A stretch of DNA of 64,000 nucleotides from Enterococcus_K sp051713825. Its GTDB lineage: Bacteria; Bacillota; Bacilli; Lactobacillales; Enterococcaceae. Both the position numbers and the translations under genes were made by a program. The notes below the pieces were generated by a model. That model worked only from the letters and a program-made list of their open reading frames with translations. It made no database searches and had not been told where the DNA came from. Shown in pieces: positions 1-7,762 of the stretch (position 1 is its first letter; each line of letters begins with the position of its first letter). The DNA lies in NCBI RefSeq assembly GCF_051713825.1, contig NZ_JBIOQR010000001.1, positions 2,976,001 to 3,040,000 of the forward strand. Reading direction: 5' to 3'.

Positions 1-365
1 GCTTCATCAATACAAAACTGAACCTGTCGTTTTGTATCATTCAGTAAGCCCAATGGCGTCACCGCTCCAGGTGTCAGCCCTAACATCTCTTGTAAGTCTT
101 CCTTTGAGGCAAACGATAAGGGGCGCGTTGTATGCCTTTCTCTGAACTCTTTTAAATCGATTCTTTTTTCACCTTGCACAGTTATCAAATAATAGTTTTT
201 CTTTTTATCATCACGAATAAATAGATTCTTAGCCTCTGCTTCTGGATGAAGTAGCTCAACTTTCTCAAGTTCTGCCATCGTATAAACTGCCTTATGCTCC
301 ATCAGCTCATAGTCAATCTGTGATTCATTCAAAAAATCTAAAATATCCGACTTGCTTATTGTCAT
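1..365 (-). CDS. YbaK/ProX-type aminoacyl-tRNA editing protein (3' end outside window)
   Basis: The reverse strand translates without stops from an ATG at 365 (MTISKSDILDFLNESQ) to the window edge, giving about 121 residues of an incomplete protein. The pattern with KNLFIRDDKKKNYYLITV near residue 50 and GAVTPLGLLND near 100 is that of the YbaK/EbsC/ProX fold, which hydrolyses mischarged aminoacyl-tRNA, usually alanyl-tRNA(Pro), in trans in the cytoplasm. A second in-frame ATG lies 24 bases upstream at 389 but has no ribosome site; the ATG at 365 has purine-rich GAGAGAGGA about 13 bases before it. The lipoprotein hydrolase gene ends about 60 bases upstream on the same strand, so both may share a transcript. 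The family is clear; the exact substrate is inference. Confidence 0.8.
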   Translation of the reverse strand, partial: MTISKSDILDFLNESQIDYELMEHKAVYTMAELEKVELLHPEAEAKNLFIRDDKKKNYYLITVQGEKRIDLKEFRERHTTRPLSFASKEDLQEMLGLTPGAVTPLGLLNDTKRQVQFCIDE

Positions 366-427
366 CTCCCTAAAATATCCTCTCTCCATTAATTATTTTA
401 TCTCCAGTATTCTTCATCACACAATCC

Positions 428-1288
428 TCATTTTTTAATTGACCACAAAAAATTACTTACTAGCTGGTCGACGTCTTTATTTTCATGTAGTTGACTGTGT
501 TGAGCATTCTTTCCTTCGAAAATTTTTGTTTGAACGGCATTCCCATTCTGTGTCAGTAAGGCGTTCACGGCTAATGCACTTCCCAGAGGTACAGTGCCAT
601 CACTTAAATCTGAATCGCTTAATTGCCCAGCAACTAATAATACGGCTATATCTGTTGAAATCTGCCCAATTGTCTGTTGATACTCCTGATAACGTGCTGA
701 TTTATTTGTCGGTCCATTGGTCAGTTCTTCATTTAAAATAGTCAAACTCGGTGTCTCATCAAAATCATTAAAAGGAGAACCGATGGCAACAAATTTTCCA
801 ATTGTAGGAAGTCTCGTATCTGCACCGTACGCACCTAAATAGCGTAAGCTGCTAACTCCCCCCATTGAATGCCCTACTAAATTCACTTGATTGACTTGGA
901 AGTTTTCCTTTAGATACAACAAGCAGGCACGAATCCATTCTGCTTGATTCCATTCATTGTTCTTATTGTCCGTAAATAACACCTGAACGATGGGGTTCGT
1001 TTCATTCCCCGACAAAGTTCCTTCAGAAGTGACTTCCCCCGTGCTCGATACTGTCAATAAAAGTTCTTTTGTTGCAATCCCAGTTTCTTCTAGCCGATGA
1101 ATCATGCCACCAAAAGACCCCTTCGTCCCACTATACCCGTGGATAAACAGCGCTGGAACAGCTGTTTTTTTCACTTCTGCTATGACGTTCTTAGCCTTTT
1201 TTGGGTTACTCGAAATTGGATTTGCTGCACTACAAGCAGTCAATAAAACAAGCATAAAAATAAGTAATCCAGCAATATTTTTCCTCAT
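428..1288 (-). CDS. DUF915-type alpha/beta hydrolase lipoprotein
   Basis: A 286-residue secreted alpha/beta hydrolase of the DUF915 group. I start at the ATG at 1288 because GAGGAGGAG stands four bases before it; a longer reading to 1321 adds an Arg-rich stretch without a ribosome site. A signal peptide is followed by a lipobox LLTAC with the lipidated Cys at residue 19, so it should be anchored to the outer face of the membrane. HGYSG (oxyanion region), GHSMGG (nucleophile Ser), DGTVPL and a late His form the catalytic set. The physiological substrate of this family is unknown. It follows nusG on the same strand after a terminator, so it probably has its own promoter in the nusG end region. 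Confidence 0.8.
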   Translation of the reverse strand: MRKNIAGLLIFMLVLLTACSAANPISSNPKKAKNVIAEVKKTAVPALFIHGYSGTKGSFGGMIHRLEETGIATKELLLTVSSTGEVTSEGTLSGNETNPIVQVLFTDNKNNEWNQAEWIRACLLYLKENFQVNQVNLVGHSMGGVSSLRYLGAYGADTRLPTIGKFVAIGSPFNDFDETPSLTILNEELTNGPTNKSARYQEYQQTIGQISTDIAVLLVAGQLSDSDLSDGTVPLGSALAVNALLTQNGNAVQTKIFEGKNAQHSQLHENKDVDQLVSNFLWSIKK

Positions 1289-1320
1289 CCTTCTCCTCCT
1301 CAACACCTTTAAACTATACA

Positions 1321-1345
1321 AAAAAAACCGAGAAATTCTCGGCTC
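1321..1345 (-). terminator. Terminator after nusG
   Basis: On the minus strand a short GC stem, CCGAG/CTCGG, is followed directly by eight T residues. It sits four bases beyond the nusG stop and ends the rpmG-secE-nusG operon. Confidence 0.75.
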
Positions 1346-1348
1346 AAA

Positions 1349-1891
1349 TTAAATCTTATCAACTTGTTCAAAGTCTAATTCTGTGCTTGTTTCACGACCG
1401 AACATATCAATATTCACTTTTAATTTTTGTTTCTCTTCATCAACTTCAGTGACTTGTCCTTCCAAACCAGAGAAGGCCCCTTCGATAATCTTCACAACTT
1501 CTCCGACTGTTACGTCAAGATCAGATTGGCGAGTACTCATACCAATCGAACGAAGAATATGGTTAATTTCTTCTTGCAATAATGGTGCAGGCTTACTTCC
1601 TGCTCCGTGAGATCCCACAAATCCGGTTACACCAGGCGTGTTTCTTACAACATACCAAGAATCATCCGTCATCGTCATCTCCACTAGAACATAACCAGGG
1701 AATGTTTTATGAACGATTTCTTTTGTTTTCCCATTTTTCACTTCTGTTTCTGTTTCTTCAGGAACAACCACACGAAAAATATAGTCGCCCATTCTCATAC
1801 TTTGCGCACGAGATTCAATATTCGCTTTTACCTTATTTTCATAGCCGGAATACGTATGTAACACGTACCAATTTTTTTCAAAAGATTCCAT
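1349..1891 (-). CDS. nusG: Transcription termination/antitermination protein NusG
   Basis: A 180-residue NusG of normal length for Firmicutes. The N-terminal NGN domain starts with NWYVLHTYSGYENKV and carries FPGYVLVEM and TPGVTGFVG; the C-terminal KOW domain carries VGEVVKIIEGAFSGLEGQV. NusG binds the RNA polymerase clamp helices and modulates pausing, Rho action and coupling to the ribosome. It is the last gene of rpmG-secE-nusG, the standard order in this group, and is followed by a terminator. The start ATG at 1891 is preceded by GAGGAGCCGAAAG. Confidence 0.97.
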   Translation of the reverse strand: MESFEKNWYVLHTYSGYENKVKANIESRAQSMRMGDYIFRVVVPEETETEVKNGKTKEIVHKTFPGYVLVEMTMTDDSWYVVRNTPGVTGFVGSHGAGSKPAPLLQEEINHILRSIGMSTRQSDLDVTVGEVVKIIEGAFSGLEGQVTEVDEEKQKLKVNIDMFGRETSTELDFEQVDKI

Positions 1892-2061
1892 TCTTTCGGC
1901 TCCTCATCTCATTCTAAAATAAAAAAACCTCAGTCTCCCCGAAGTTTTTCTTCTCACTTATTATAGCACCCTTACTCGCGTTTTACTAGTTGATTCTCAA
2001 ATATCGTTGGCATTTTAAAAAAAATGCAAACTTCTTTCAAACGGTCTTTATAGAATAAAGA

Positions 2062-2232
2062 CTACCCTAGAATCCATGCGAATACGTTTTGAACTAATGT
2101 GTCCATCACGAAAAACATAACAGCAAAAATAATTGATGTTTCAATAACGATCAATGTATCACGGCGCAGTTGTTTTCCTGTTGGCCAAGTCACTTTTTTC
2201 ATCTCGTCTTTTACGCTACGTAAAAATTTCAT
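2062..2232 (-). CDS. secE: Preprotein translocase subunit SecE
   Basis: A 56-residue membrane protein: an amphipathic N-terminal part with the SecE signature VKDEMKKVTWPT around residues 7-18, then one transmembrane helix (about 28-50) and a short tail. SecE stabilises SecY in the SecYEG channel. The ribosome site AGGAGG overlaps the rpmG stop codon region, so the gene is translated closely after rpmG. About 170 bases separate it from nusG; this gap holds no other gene. Confidence 0.95.
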   Translation of the reverse strand: MKFLRSVKDEMKKVTWPTGKQLRRDTLIVIETSIIFAVMFFVMDTLVQNVFAWILG

Positions 2233-2244
2233 AAAAAAATCCTC

Positions 2245-2397
2245 CTACTTCGTCTCTTTATGTAGTGTATATTGATTACAATACTTACAAAATTTATTAA
2301 TCTCTAAACGTTCGCCTCGTTTGCCTTCACTAACGGACTTCGTATAGTTTCGAGAGCCGCAGACAGAACATGCAAGAGCTGCTTTTTTTGTTGCCAT
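2245..2397 (-). CDS. rpmG: 50S ribosomal protein L33
   Basis: A 50-residue L33 with both zinc-knuckle pairs, CSVC near residue 10 and CKYC near residue 37, so it is the zinc-binding (C+) form. It is a surface protein of the large subunit near the E site. GAGGAGGAATACCC precedes the ATG at 2397. It opens the secE-nusG operon, and its promoter lies 40-70 bases upstream. The zinc-binding form contrasts with the zinc-free S14 encoded at 39047. Confidence 0.95.
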   Translation of the reverse strand: MATKKAALACSVCGSRNYTKSVSEGKRGERLEINKFCKYCNQYTLHKETK

Positions 2398-2437
2398 GGG
2401 TATTCCTCCTCACTGAAGCTCACAAATGTACCAAATA

Positions 2438-2466
2438 ACATTAGCATGATTTGCCTGAACTGTCAA
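2438..2466 (-). promoter_or_regulatory. Sigma-A promoter of rpmG-secE-nusG
   Basis: Minus strand: TTGACA (2461-2466), a 17-base spacer and TAATGT (2438-2443). It is intact although an insertion sequence begins only 16 bases upstream of the -35 box. Confidence 0.75.
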
Positions 2467-2473
2467 TTCCGTT

Positions 2474-2482
2474 TCTACTTTT
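2474..2482. repeat. Left target-site duplication of the insertion sequence
   Basis: The nine bases TCTACTTTT here recur exactly at 4175-4183, on the other side of the element. A 9-bp duplication is the size usual for ISLre2-type insertions. Confidence 0.85.
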
Positions 2483-2578
2483 GTATGTGTCAAGTATTTT
2501 GCGGTAACCATTATTTTAGAGTGATAGGTACGGCTCTATTTATATTATTTCACTTTCCTACCGCGCTTCGCTTGGTTG

Positions 2579-2629
2579 AATTGTGTCAAGTAAATCATTT
2601 TTGCTAAAAATAATTTACTTGACACAATT
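2579..2629. repeat. Perfect inverted repeat inside the insertion sequence
   Basis: Two 17-base arms, AATTGTGTCAAGTAAAT at 2579-2595 and its complement at 2613-2629, plus an inner ATTTTT/AAAAAT pair, could form a stem of about 24 base pairs. The block GTGTCAAGTA in the arms also occurs in the left terminal repeat at 2487-2496. It could end transposase transcripts, block read-through, or act as subterminal transposase binding sites. Confidence 0.7.
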
Positions 2630-2657
2630 GCCATTTGGTAGGGCATTATGAATTTTT

Positions 2658-4073
2658 TTAACTACATAATCCGCGAATCAGTTTTCCCATGCCCGTTGAT
2701 GTTTTTTCTTTTCCTGTTACATGTCCGTATTGAATGCCTACATGCTCTTCAAAACGATTCCAACGCTTACTAGTCGTATTTCTTAATGCTTGTTGGCAGC
2801 GTTTCTTCAACGCGTCTTCCGGTTCTGCTGGTGCATAATCTGTCATCAAGCATTGTTCAATTTCTTTGTTTTTTATACTTGATATCACTCGCACCATGGC
2901 TTCAGCTCCACTCTTTGTCCAATAGCGTCCTTGTCGTTTCATTCGATAGCTGTACACTCTATGATTGCTTTCACAGGTGCCTATGCATTTTTGAATCCCA
3001 GCTAAATTTCGTTGTTCAAAAGGTTGTAGCCACTTCCAGTTTCTAGTTAAGTAGTTTTCTAATAGACGCAGAGATTCTCGGTTTTTTTCTGTGTCTTGCT
3101 CGTCCACTAACAGGCTCGCCGCCGTATCTAACGCTACAACGACCTTGTCCCAACTATAAGCTTGCCAAATAGCCTCCATTAGATACGGCTGTAAATCTTT
3201 GAAGTTAGAGAGTCTTTCTTTAATTTTTCGATTAACATGGTACGCGTCTAAAAAGAATTCATGCCGTCTACAATTTCCCGCTAGCTCTTCAAATACATTT
3301 TTTTCAAAGCCTGAACCACCATCACTATTACTGATGACAATGGTTTTTTCAAGGCGATACGTGTTTGCTAGGTACTCTTGTGTTTCTTTTAGTGCTTGCT
3401 TACGGCTAAGGCTTACAAACTCATGATAATTTTTCAACTGTCTTCGATTTTTCCCGACTGGTCTTGAACCTTCACATACTTGAAATCGATAAATTTCTAA
3501 TTGGTTTTTTTTCTGACCTTTAATTTGAATACCGTCTCCTTCAATGTAAATCGCTGAAGGTCTTCTCTTTTTATCTTTTCTTTCATCATAGCGTTCTTCC
3601 GCCGTTTGTTGGCTTTTAATTTCTTCACCCACCTGTAAGACCAACCGGTTTATTTTTCGATGACTCATGGTGAAGGAAGTCAAGAGTTCTATGGCTTTCT
3701 CACTATTCCGATACGTCATTTTGCTGGCAAGCTCCGCAACATTTCGTTTGAGTAAATGACTGTACCTATCATGGCTTTTCAATCCTAAAAAGACATCTAA
3801 CGCATAAACTGAAGACTCGCCTTCCTTGATGTATCGCCTTCTACGGAATTGAATTTCGCCGAATACTGTCAATAATTTCCGATCGTTCTTTTTTTCTATT
3901 TGATACCCTTGTTTTTTGTATTCTCCAATTAAATCATCATCTATTTGTTCAAAGGCCATTGTGATGATTTCTCGGATCAAATTGGCAAGATAAATGACTA
4001 ATGCTTTTTCTTTTGCAATAAAATGCGATTCACTCTTTAAAATTTCTGCAATTTCGTTTACAATAGTTTCCAT
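2658..4073 (-). CDS. ISLre2-family (UPF0236) transposase
   Basis: A 471-residue transposase. I start at METIVNEIAEIL (ATG at 4073), where AGAGGA lies eight bases upstream; a longer reading to 4115 adds 14 residues with no ribosome site. The sequence follows the UPF0236/ISLre2 pattern: an N-terminal helical part, TVFGEIQFRRRRY near residue 70, an acidic-residue-containing catalytic region with IYIEGDGIQIK and ISNSDGGSGF, FFLDAYHVNRKI, and a C-terminal region with GTCESNHRVYSYRMKRQGRYW. It catalyses movement of the element. No frameshift or premature stop is seen, so it looks intact. Confidence 0.92.
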   Translation of the reverse strand: METIVNEIAEILKSESHFIAKEKALVIYLANLIREIITMAFEQIDDDLIGEYKKQGYQIEKKNDRKLLTVFGEIQFRRRRYIKEGESSVYALDVFLGLKSHDRYSHLLKRNVAELASKMTYRNSEKAIELLTSFTMSHRKINRLVLQVGEEIKSQQTAEERYDERKDKKRRPSAIYIEGDGIQIKGQKKNQLEIYRFQVCEGSRPVGKNRRQLKNYHEFVSLSRKQALKETQEYLANTYRLEKTIVISNSDGGSGFEKNVFEELAGNCRRHEFFLDAYHVNRKIKERLSNFKDLQPYLMEAIWQAYSWDKVVVALDTAASLLVDEQDTEKNRESLRLLENYLTRNWKWLQPFEQRNLAGIQKCIGTCESNHRVYSYRMKRQGRYWTKSGAEAMVRVISSIKNKEIEQCLMTDYAPAEPEDALKKRCQQALRNTTSKRWNRFEEHVGIQYGHVTGKEKTSTGMGKLIRGLCS

Positions 4074-4174
4074 GAAGACCATCCTCTTATTGTTATTGGC
4101 CGCTAAACCTAACAATTAGAATAATGGTCTTCTTTCTTTTTTTCAAATCTTACCGCAATATATTTTACACTTAG

Positions 4175-4183
4175 TCTACTTTT
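4175..4183. repeat. Right target-site duplication of the insertion sequence
   Basis: TCTACTTTT, identical to 2474-2482, directly follows the right inverted repeat. Confidence 0.85.
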
Positions 4184-4416
4184 TCCGTCTTCTTTTGTCT
4201 ATCTTTTCTGTCGATTTCAACCATTTTTACTTCTCACCTACTCCCACTCACGACAATCGTCATTTTTTTAGAATAAACGAGCGACGATTTCTATTTTTGA
4301 GATAGTTTTTCTACTGACGATTTTCTCTTTGAATCACTGACTTCTATTGTTGTTTTTTCTTAAGGTATGATATGATGAACATGACAAAATACTTATGTCT
4401 TGACGGAGGGATATTT
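4184..4416 (+). promoter_or_regulatory. Upstream region and promoter of the CBS-ACT gene
   Basis: AT-rich noncoding DNA. Near its end lie TTGTTG (4347-4352), an 18-base spacer and an extended -10 TGATATGAT (hexamer 4371-4376), which fits a sigma-A promoter with a weak -35. The stretch from 4184 to 4340 holds short repeats of GACGATT but no gene that I can support. Confidence 0.5.
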
Positions 4417-5061
4417 ATGTTATTAAAAACGATGGTTTACAAAAAAAAGGATTTAACAACTGTCAAAGAAACCAATACTTTAGAAGAAGCATTAGAGATT
4501 CTCGAAGATTCTGGGTATCGTTGTGTCCCTATTTTAGATGATTCCGGAAAAATTTTCCGTGGAAATATTTATAAGATGCACATTTATCGCCACAAATCAA
4601 ACGGCGGAGATATGACGCTTCCAGTCACTCATCTCTTAAAAAATGCGACAAAATACATCTATGTAAATACTTCATTCTTTAAAGTTTTCTTCACGATTAA
4701 AGAATTACCTTACATCACTGTACTAGATGATAACAATCATTTTTACGGTATTCTTACGCACAGTTCTTTATTAAATATGTTATCTCAATCTTGGAGCATT
4801 GACAATGGAAGTTATGTATTAACGATTGCATCAACTGGGAAACAAGGTGACCTTGCAGCAATTACAAAGATCATCTCAAAATATTGTAGCGTAGCAAGCT
4901 GTATTACTCTTGATATTGGCAAAGATGAATTCATTCGTCGAACACTTATCACACTTCCTGCCAAAACAAGTAAGGACCTTTGTGATACAGTTGTTGAACA
5001 TTTGGAACGTAAGAGCTTCAAAGTGCTTGAGATTGAGGATCTTCAAAATTCTGAGCATTAA
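4417..5061 (+). CDS. cbpA: CBS-pair and ACT domain protein, c-di-AMP-binding CbpA type
   Basis: A 214-residue cytoplasmic protein. The ATG at 4417 is chosen because GGAGGG lies seven bases before it; an upstream ATG at 4372 has none. Residues 1-125 form two CBS motifs (the first with ALEILEDSGYRCVPILDDSG, the second ending FYGILTHSSLLNML), and residues about 133-205 form an ACT-like domain (LTIASTGKQGDLAAI onwards). Proteins with this arrangement in Listeria and relatives bind the second messenger c-di-AMP; ligand binding here is inferred. It stands alone, with its own promoter, next to the insertion sequence. Two other typical c-di-AMP targets, OpuCA and KimA, are encoded in this window. Confidence 0.75.
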   Translation: MLLKTMVYKKKDLTTVKETNTLEEALEILEDSGYRCVPILDDSGKIFRGNIYKMHIYRHKSNGGDMTLPVTHLLKNATKYIYVNTSFFKVFFTIKELPYITVLDDNNHFYGILTHSSLLNMLSQSWSIDNGSYVLTIASTGKQGDLAAITKIISKYCSVASCITLDIGKDEFIRRTLITLPAKTSKDLCDTVVEHLERKSFKVLEIEDLQNSEH

Positions 5062-5128
5062 AATCAACAGATAAGCTTGTTCATTCTGTCTACTTTTACG
5101 GCCAAACAAACTTGCTCTATCTATTTAA

Positions 5129-5588
5129 GAGGATGGGACAGAAGTGTTTAACTCCGAGAAATAAGAAGGAATTCACGGAAATGACAAGAAACACGAAAGA
5201 CTTTCTTTCGATGTTGATTGATTCCTACGTGGTGCTCTTCAAATTTTTGTGACCAGGTAGGTACTGTTCTACATCTATTTACTTTGTAAATAGTGTTTCT
5301 CAGCAATTTCAGCTTATTTCCGAACCTTCAACTCTAGCATGTCTCATGCATAGAAGTTGTTGAGAGCGGAACAACGTCCTTCAATTCTTAAGGTGTTTCA
5401 CCTTTAGAGATTGATGAGATCGGAGTGGTTTTACGGAGTGAAGACCTTCAACTCTAGCATGTCCCATGCGTAGAAGTTGTTGAGAGCGGAACGCAGTCCA
5501 TCAATTTCTAAAGGTGTTCCACCTTTAGAAATTGATGGGGCGGAGTGAAGATGGAGTTGCTTCTGTACCCACCGTTTATTCGGATAAA
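5129..5588 (+). repeat. Modular intergenic repeat, copy 1
   Basis: A composite element running from a head (GGGACAGAAGTG, TTTAACTCCGAGAA) to a tail (ACCGTTTATTCGGATAA). Between them lie a 155-base module (about 5169-5324), then two rounds of an A unit (CCTTCAACTCTAGCATG, at 5325 and 5455) and a B unit. The last B unit is a perfect 19-bp hairpin with a 3-base loop (5498-5538). The head TCCGA and tail TCGGA are complementary. I see no reading frame of note. Copies 2 to 4 lie at 6271, 12735 and 39339, all in the same orientation. Confidence 0.8.
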
Positions 5589-5635
5589 GGAGGTTGGGAC
5601 ATAACTTTTTTAGTTATGCGCCCAACCTCCTTTTT
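5589..5635. terminator. Bidirectional terminator after repeat copy 1 and queT
   Basis: Stem GGAGGTTGGG (5589-5598) and CCCAACCTCC (5621-5630), with an inner ATAAC/GTTAT pair, is followed by five T on the plus strand. On the minus strand it serves the end of queT. Its inner hairpin recurs in the terminators at 13150, 39405 and 60837. Confidence 0.75.
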
Positions 5636-5648
5636 CTCATTAATTTAA

Positions 5649-6149
5649 TTAAGCTCGTTTCTCAAACTGTACGCGTTTATTCACGTAATACATAAGAGGA
5701 GCCGATAGTCCCATGATAATAAACTCGCTTGCAGCAAGCGTACCATACGTCGCCCAGAATGCTTCGCCACCCGTCATATTGAGCATCAAAGCAATAAGAG
5801 CCATACTAGCTGTAAATGCCAAAGTATTAATGAACAATCGAAGCTTGACATTTTTCACTTGATGATAGATTAACGCGGTCAGCCCCAATGAAAGAAGCGT
5901 CTGCGTCCCACCAAACAAGGCATCCATCGCCCCATAACCCCAAATCAAATTGTAGACGACTACCCCGCCAAAGACACCCCACATTAGCTTCCGATTGAAC
6001 ACCACTACATGATTGAGACTTTCGGAAATGCGTAACTGGATAGGTCCTGATGAAACGGGCTGTACAAGAATTGAGAGGACTAGATAAAGAGCCATAATAA
6101 TACCATTTACTACAATAAATCTTAACCGTTTACTACTTTTTGTTTGCAT
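5649..6149 (-). CDS. queT: QueT-type ECF transporter substrate-binding (S) subunit
   Basis: A 166-residue membrane protein with five or six hydrophobic segments. The start at MQTKSSKRLRF (6149) has GGAGAAAGGA in front; the longer reading to 6221 overlaps the promoter. The region GPIQLRISESLNHVVVFNRK and the motif VVYNLIWGYGAMDALFGGTQT are typical of the QueT family, the S component that captures a queuosine precursor (preQ1 or queuine) and works with a shared ECF energising module encoded elsewhere. tgt and queA in this window use that precursor, so import followed by tRNA insertion is the likely route. Its leader may be a preQ1 sensor. Confidence 0.85.
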   Translation of the reverse strand: MQTKSSKRLRFIVVNGIIMALYLVLSILVQPVSSGPIQLRISESLNHVVVFNRKLMWGVFGGVVVYNLIWGYGAMDALFGGTQTLLSLGLTALIYHQVKNVKLRLFINTLAFTASMALIALMLNMTGGEAFWATYGTLAASEFIIMGLSAPLMYYVNKRVQFEKRA

Positions 6150-6217
6150 AAAACCATTCCTTTCTCCTAGTTTTGATGTCGCAGGATGGTTGATGAACTG
6201 CGGTTGACTTGCAACAA
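6150..6217 (-). promoter_or_regulatory. queT leader, possible preQ1 riboswitch
   Basis: The short leader holds a CGCAG/CTGCG hairpin with a 13-base loop, then an A-rich tail CATCAAAACTAGGAG that contains the ribosome site. AGTT beside the stem could pair with AACT of the tail, giving the pseudoknot shape of the small preQ1 riboswitches. It does not fit the textbook consensus closely, so this is a candidate only. Confidence 0.35.
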
Positions 6218-6223
6218 TCACCT

Positions 6224-6251
6224 ATTATAACAGATTCCCTTAGAGTTTCAA
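6224..6251 (-). promoter_or_regulatory. Sigma-A promoter of queT
   Basis: Minus strand: TTGAAA (6246-6251), a 16-base spacer and a perfect TATAAT (6224-6229). Confidence 0.75.
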
Positions 6252-6270
6252 TTCCTAGTGTAGACAAAAA

Positions 6271-6790
6271 GAGGTTGGGACAGGAGTGTTTAACTCCGAG
6301 AACCGGGTAGGTACTGTGCCACATCAACTCATACTTCGTTGTGTTTTACAGCAATAAGAACCTTCAACTCTAGCATGTCTCATGCGTAGAAGTTGTTGAG
6401 AGCGGAACGCAGTCCTTCAATTCTTAAGGTGTTTCACCTTTAGAAATTGATGAGATCGGAGTGTAGATGGAATTCACGGAAATGACAAGAAAAACGAAAG
6501 CCTTTCTTTCGATGTTGATTGATTCCTACGTGGTGTTCTTCAAATTTTTGTGACCAGGTAGGTACTGTTCTACATCTATTTACTTTGTAAATAGTGTTTC
6601 ACAGCAATTTCAGCTTATTTTTCGAACCTTCAACTCTAGCATGTCCCATGCGTAGAAGTTGTTGAGAGCGGAACGCAGTCCATCAATTCTAAAGGTGTTC
6701 CACCTTTAGAAATTGATGGGGCGGAGTGAAGATGGAGTTGCTTCTGTACCCACCGTTTATTCGGATAAAGAGAGCTTGGGACATAAGTCT
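6271..6790 (+). repeat. Modular intergenic repeat, copy 2
   Basis: Same head and tail as copy 1, but the inner modules are in a different order: head, A unit, B unit, the 155-base module (about 6469-6624), A unit, B unit, tail. The final B unit again forms a long hairpin. The tail runs into GAGAGCTTGGGACATAAG, a remnant of the terminator hairpin whose second arm is lost here. No gene is visible. Confidence 0.8.
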
Positions 6791-6797
6791 TAAGACA

Positions 6798-6851
6798 AAA
6801 TAAAACAGAAGACCGAAAATCATAAAAATGATTTCTAGTCTTCTGTTTTTT
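6798..6851. terminator. Terminator of the deoxynucleoside kinase gene
   Basis: Stem AACAGAAGAC (6804-6813) with GTCTTCTGTT (6838-6847) and an inner ATCAT/ATGAT pair, with T-rich tails in both directions. Confidence 0.8.
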
Positions 6852-6924
6852 AGTTTCTTAGGAGAATCCTTCTTATTTTCTAGTTCTATTGTCGTCTATT
6901 TACTTTTTTAGACCTAGCCAAAAT

Positions 6925-7569
6925 TTACTTTCGAATCTCTGCCAGTTTTTCATCAATTAGCTGAAGCACATATTCTTTTGCTTTAGCGTCATCCACAAAA
7001 TTATGACGATCACCGTCAATTTGAATTTTGGGACTTTCATTGTATTCTTCATACCACCTATCATAGCGTTTGTTTAACTCTTTATAATAATCATAAAGGG
7101 TCGGGTCAGCAGCCAATTGCTCATAATCGCGCCCTCGTTTTTCGATTCTCTTAAGCATGGTCTCAAAAGAAACTCGGATGTGGACCAACAAGTCAGGATG
7201 TTTCTTTTGTGCAGCAAACGGCAACTCTTCCATCATGTTGGCTAATAGTTCATCATAAACCTTAACTTCCGTTTCTGTGGCGCGACCTAAATCTGCGTTT
7301 AAATGAAACAATAAAGAATCTTCATAGATAGAACGATCCAAAATGTTGTTATCATCCACTAGCGCCTGTTTAATACTCTCAAAGCGTTTATTTAAAAAAT
7401 AGATTTGTAATAAAAAGGCATACTGCTCAGGATTTGCATAAAATAAGGGCAGTACTTCATTATCATCGATAGATTCATAAAATGCTTGGCTATTCAAATG
7501 TTCCGCCATCATTTTTGTCAAACTAGATTTGCCTGCTCCAATGGTACCTGCTAATACTATCACACTCAT
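6925..7569 (-). CDS. Deoxynucleoside kinase (dAK/dGK family)
   Basis: A 214-residue P-loop kinase. The start MSVIVLAGTIGAGKSS at 7569 has GGAGG a few bases upstream. It shows the Walker A GTIGAGKSS (residues 8-16), YESIDDN near 33, the DRSIYED motif near 80 that carries the catalytic acid region, and the lid KRIEKRGRDYE near 145. The family phosphorylates salvaged deoxyadenosine, deoxyguanosine or deoxycytidine. It is a single-gene unit with its own promoter and terminator. The precise nucleoside preference cannot be read from the sequence. Confidence 0.88.
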   Translation of the reverse strand: MSVIVLAGTIGAGKSSLTKMMAEHLNSQAFYESIDDNEVLPLFYANPEQYAFLLQIYFLNKRFESIKQALVDDNNILDRSIYEDSLLFHLNADLGRATETEVKVYDELLANMMEELPFAAQKKHPDLLVHIRVSFETMLKRIEKRGRDYEQLAADPTLYDYYKELNKRYDRWYEEYNESPKIQIDGDRHNFVDDAKAKEYVLQLIDEKLAEIRK

Positions 7570-7626
7570 TGACCTCCAACTCACTTCATCATTATTCTCG
7601 ATATACGATAAAAATCTAACTCATTT

Positions 7627-7655
7627 ACTATACTCTCTTCGTGAATAGTCGTCAA
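7627..7655 (-). promoter_or_regulatory. Sigma-A promoter of the deoxynucleoside kinase gene
   Basis: Minus strand: TTGACG (7650-7655), a 17-base spacer and TATAGT (7627-7632), about 55 bases before the start codon. Confidence 0.7.
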
Positions 7656-7762
7656 TCTCGACCAAGAAAGACTCATCCATTTCTCAAAAATCCTTTAAGA
7701 AAATCACAAATTTTTATAAAACTCTGCAAGTTTAATTTACTTATAGAGGATTCACGGATAAA

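Larger units (their letters stand above)
2483..4174 (-). mobile_element. ISLre2-type insertion sequence, 1692 bp
   Basis: The ends form imperfect 25-base inverted repeats (2483-2507 against 4150-4174), matching at 20 of 25 positions with the shared inner block TTGCGGTAA. A perfect 9-bp direct repeat flanks them. Inside is one transposase gene on the minus strand and, near the left end, a long internal inverted repeat. It lies in the divergent region between rpmG and the CBS-ACT gene and interrupts no gene. Intact transposase, clear ends and an unmutated duplication suggest a fairly recent insertion of a functional element. Confidence 0.9.

Noticed and set aside
439..741. A plus-strand frame of 100 codons
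   Set aside because: It is the shadow of the lipoprotein hydrolase gene, without a ribosome site.
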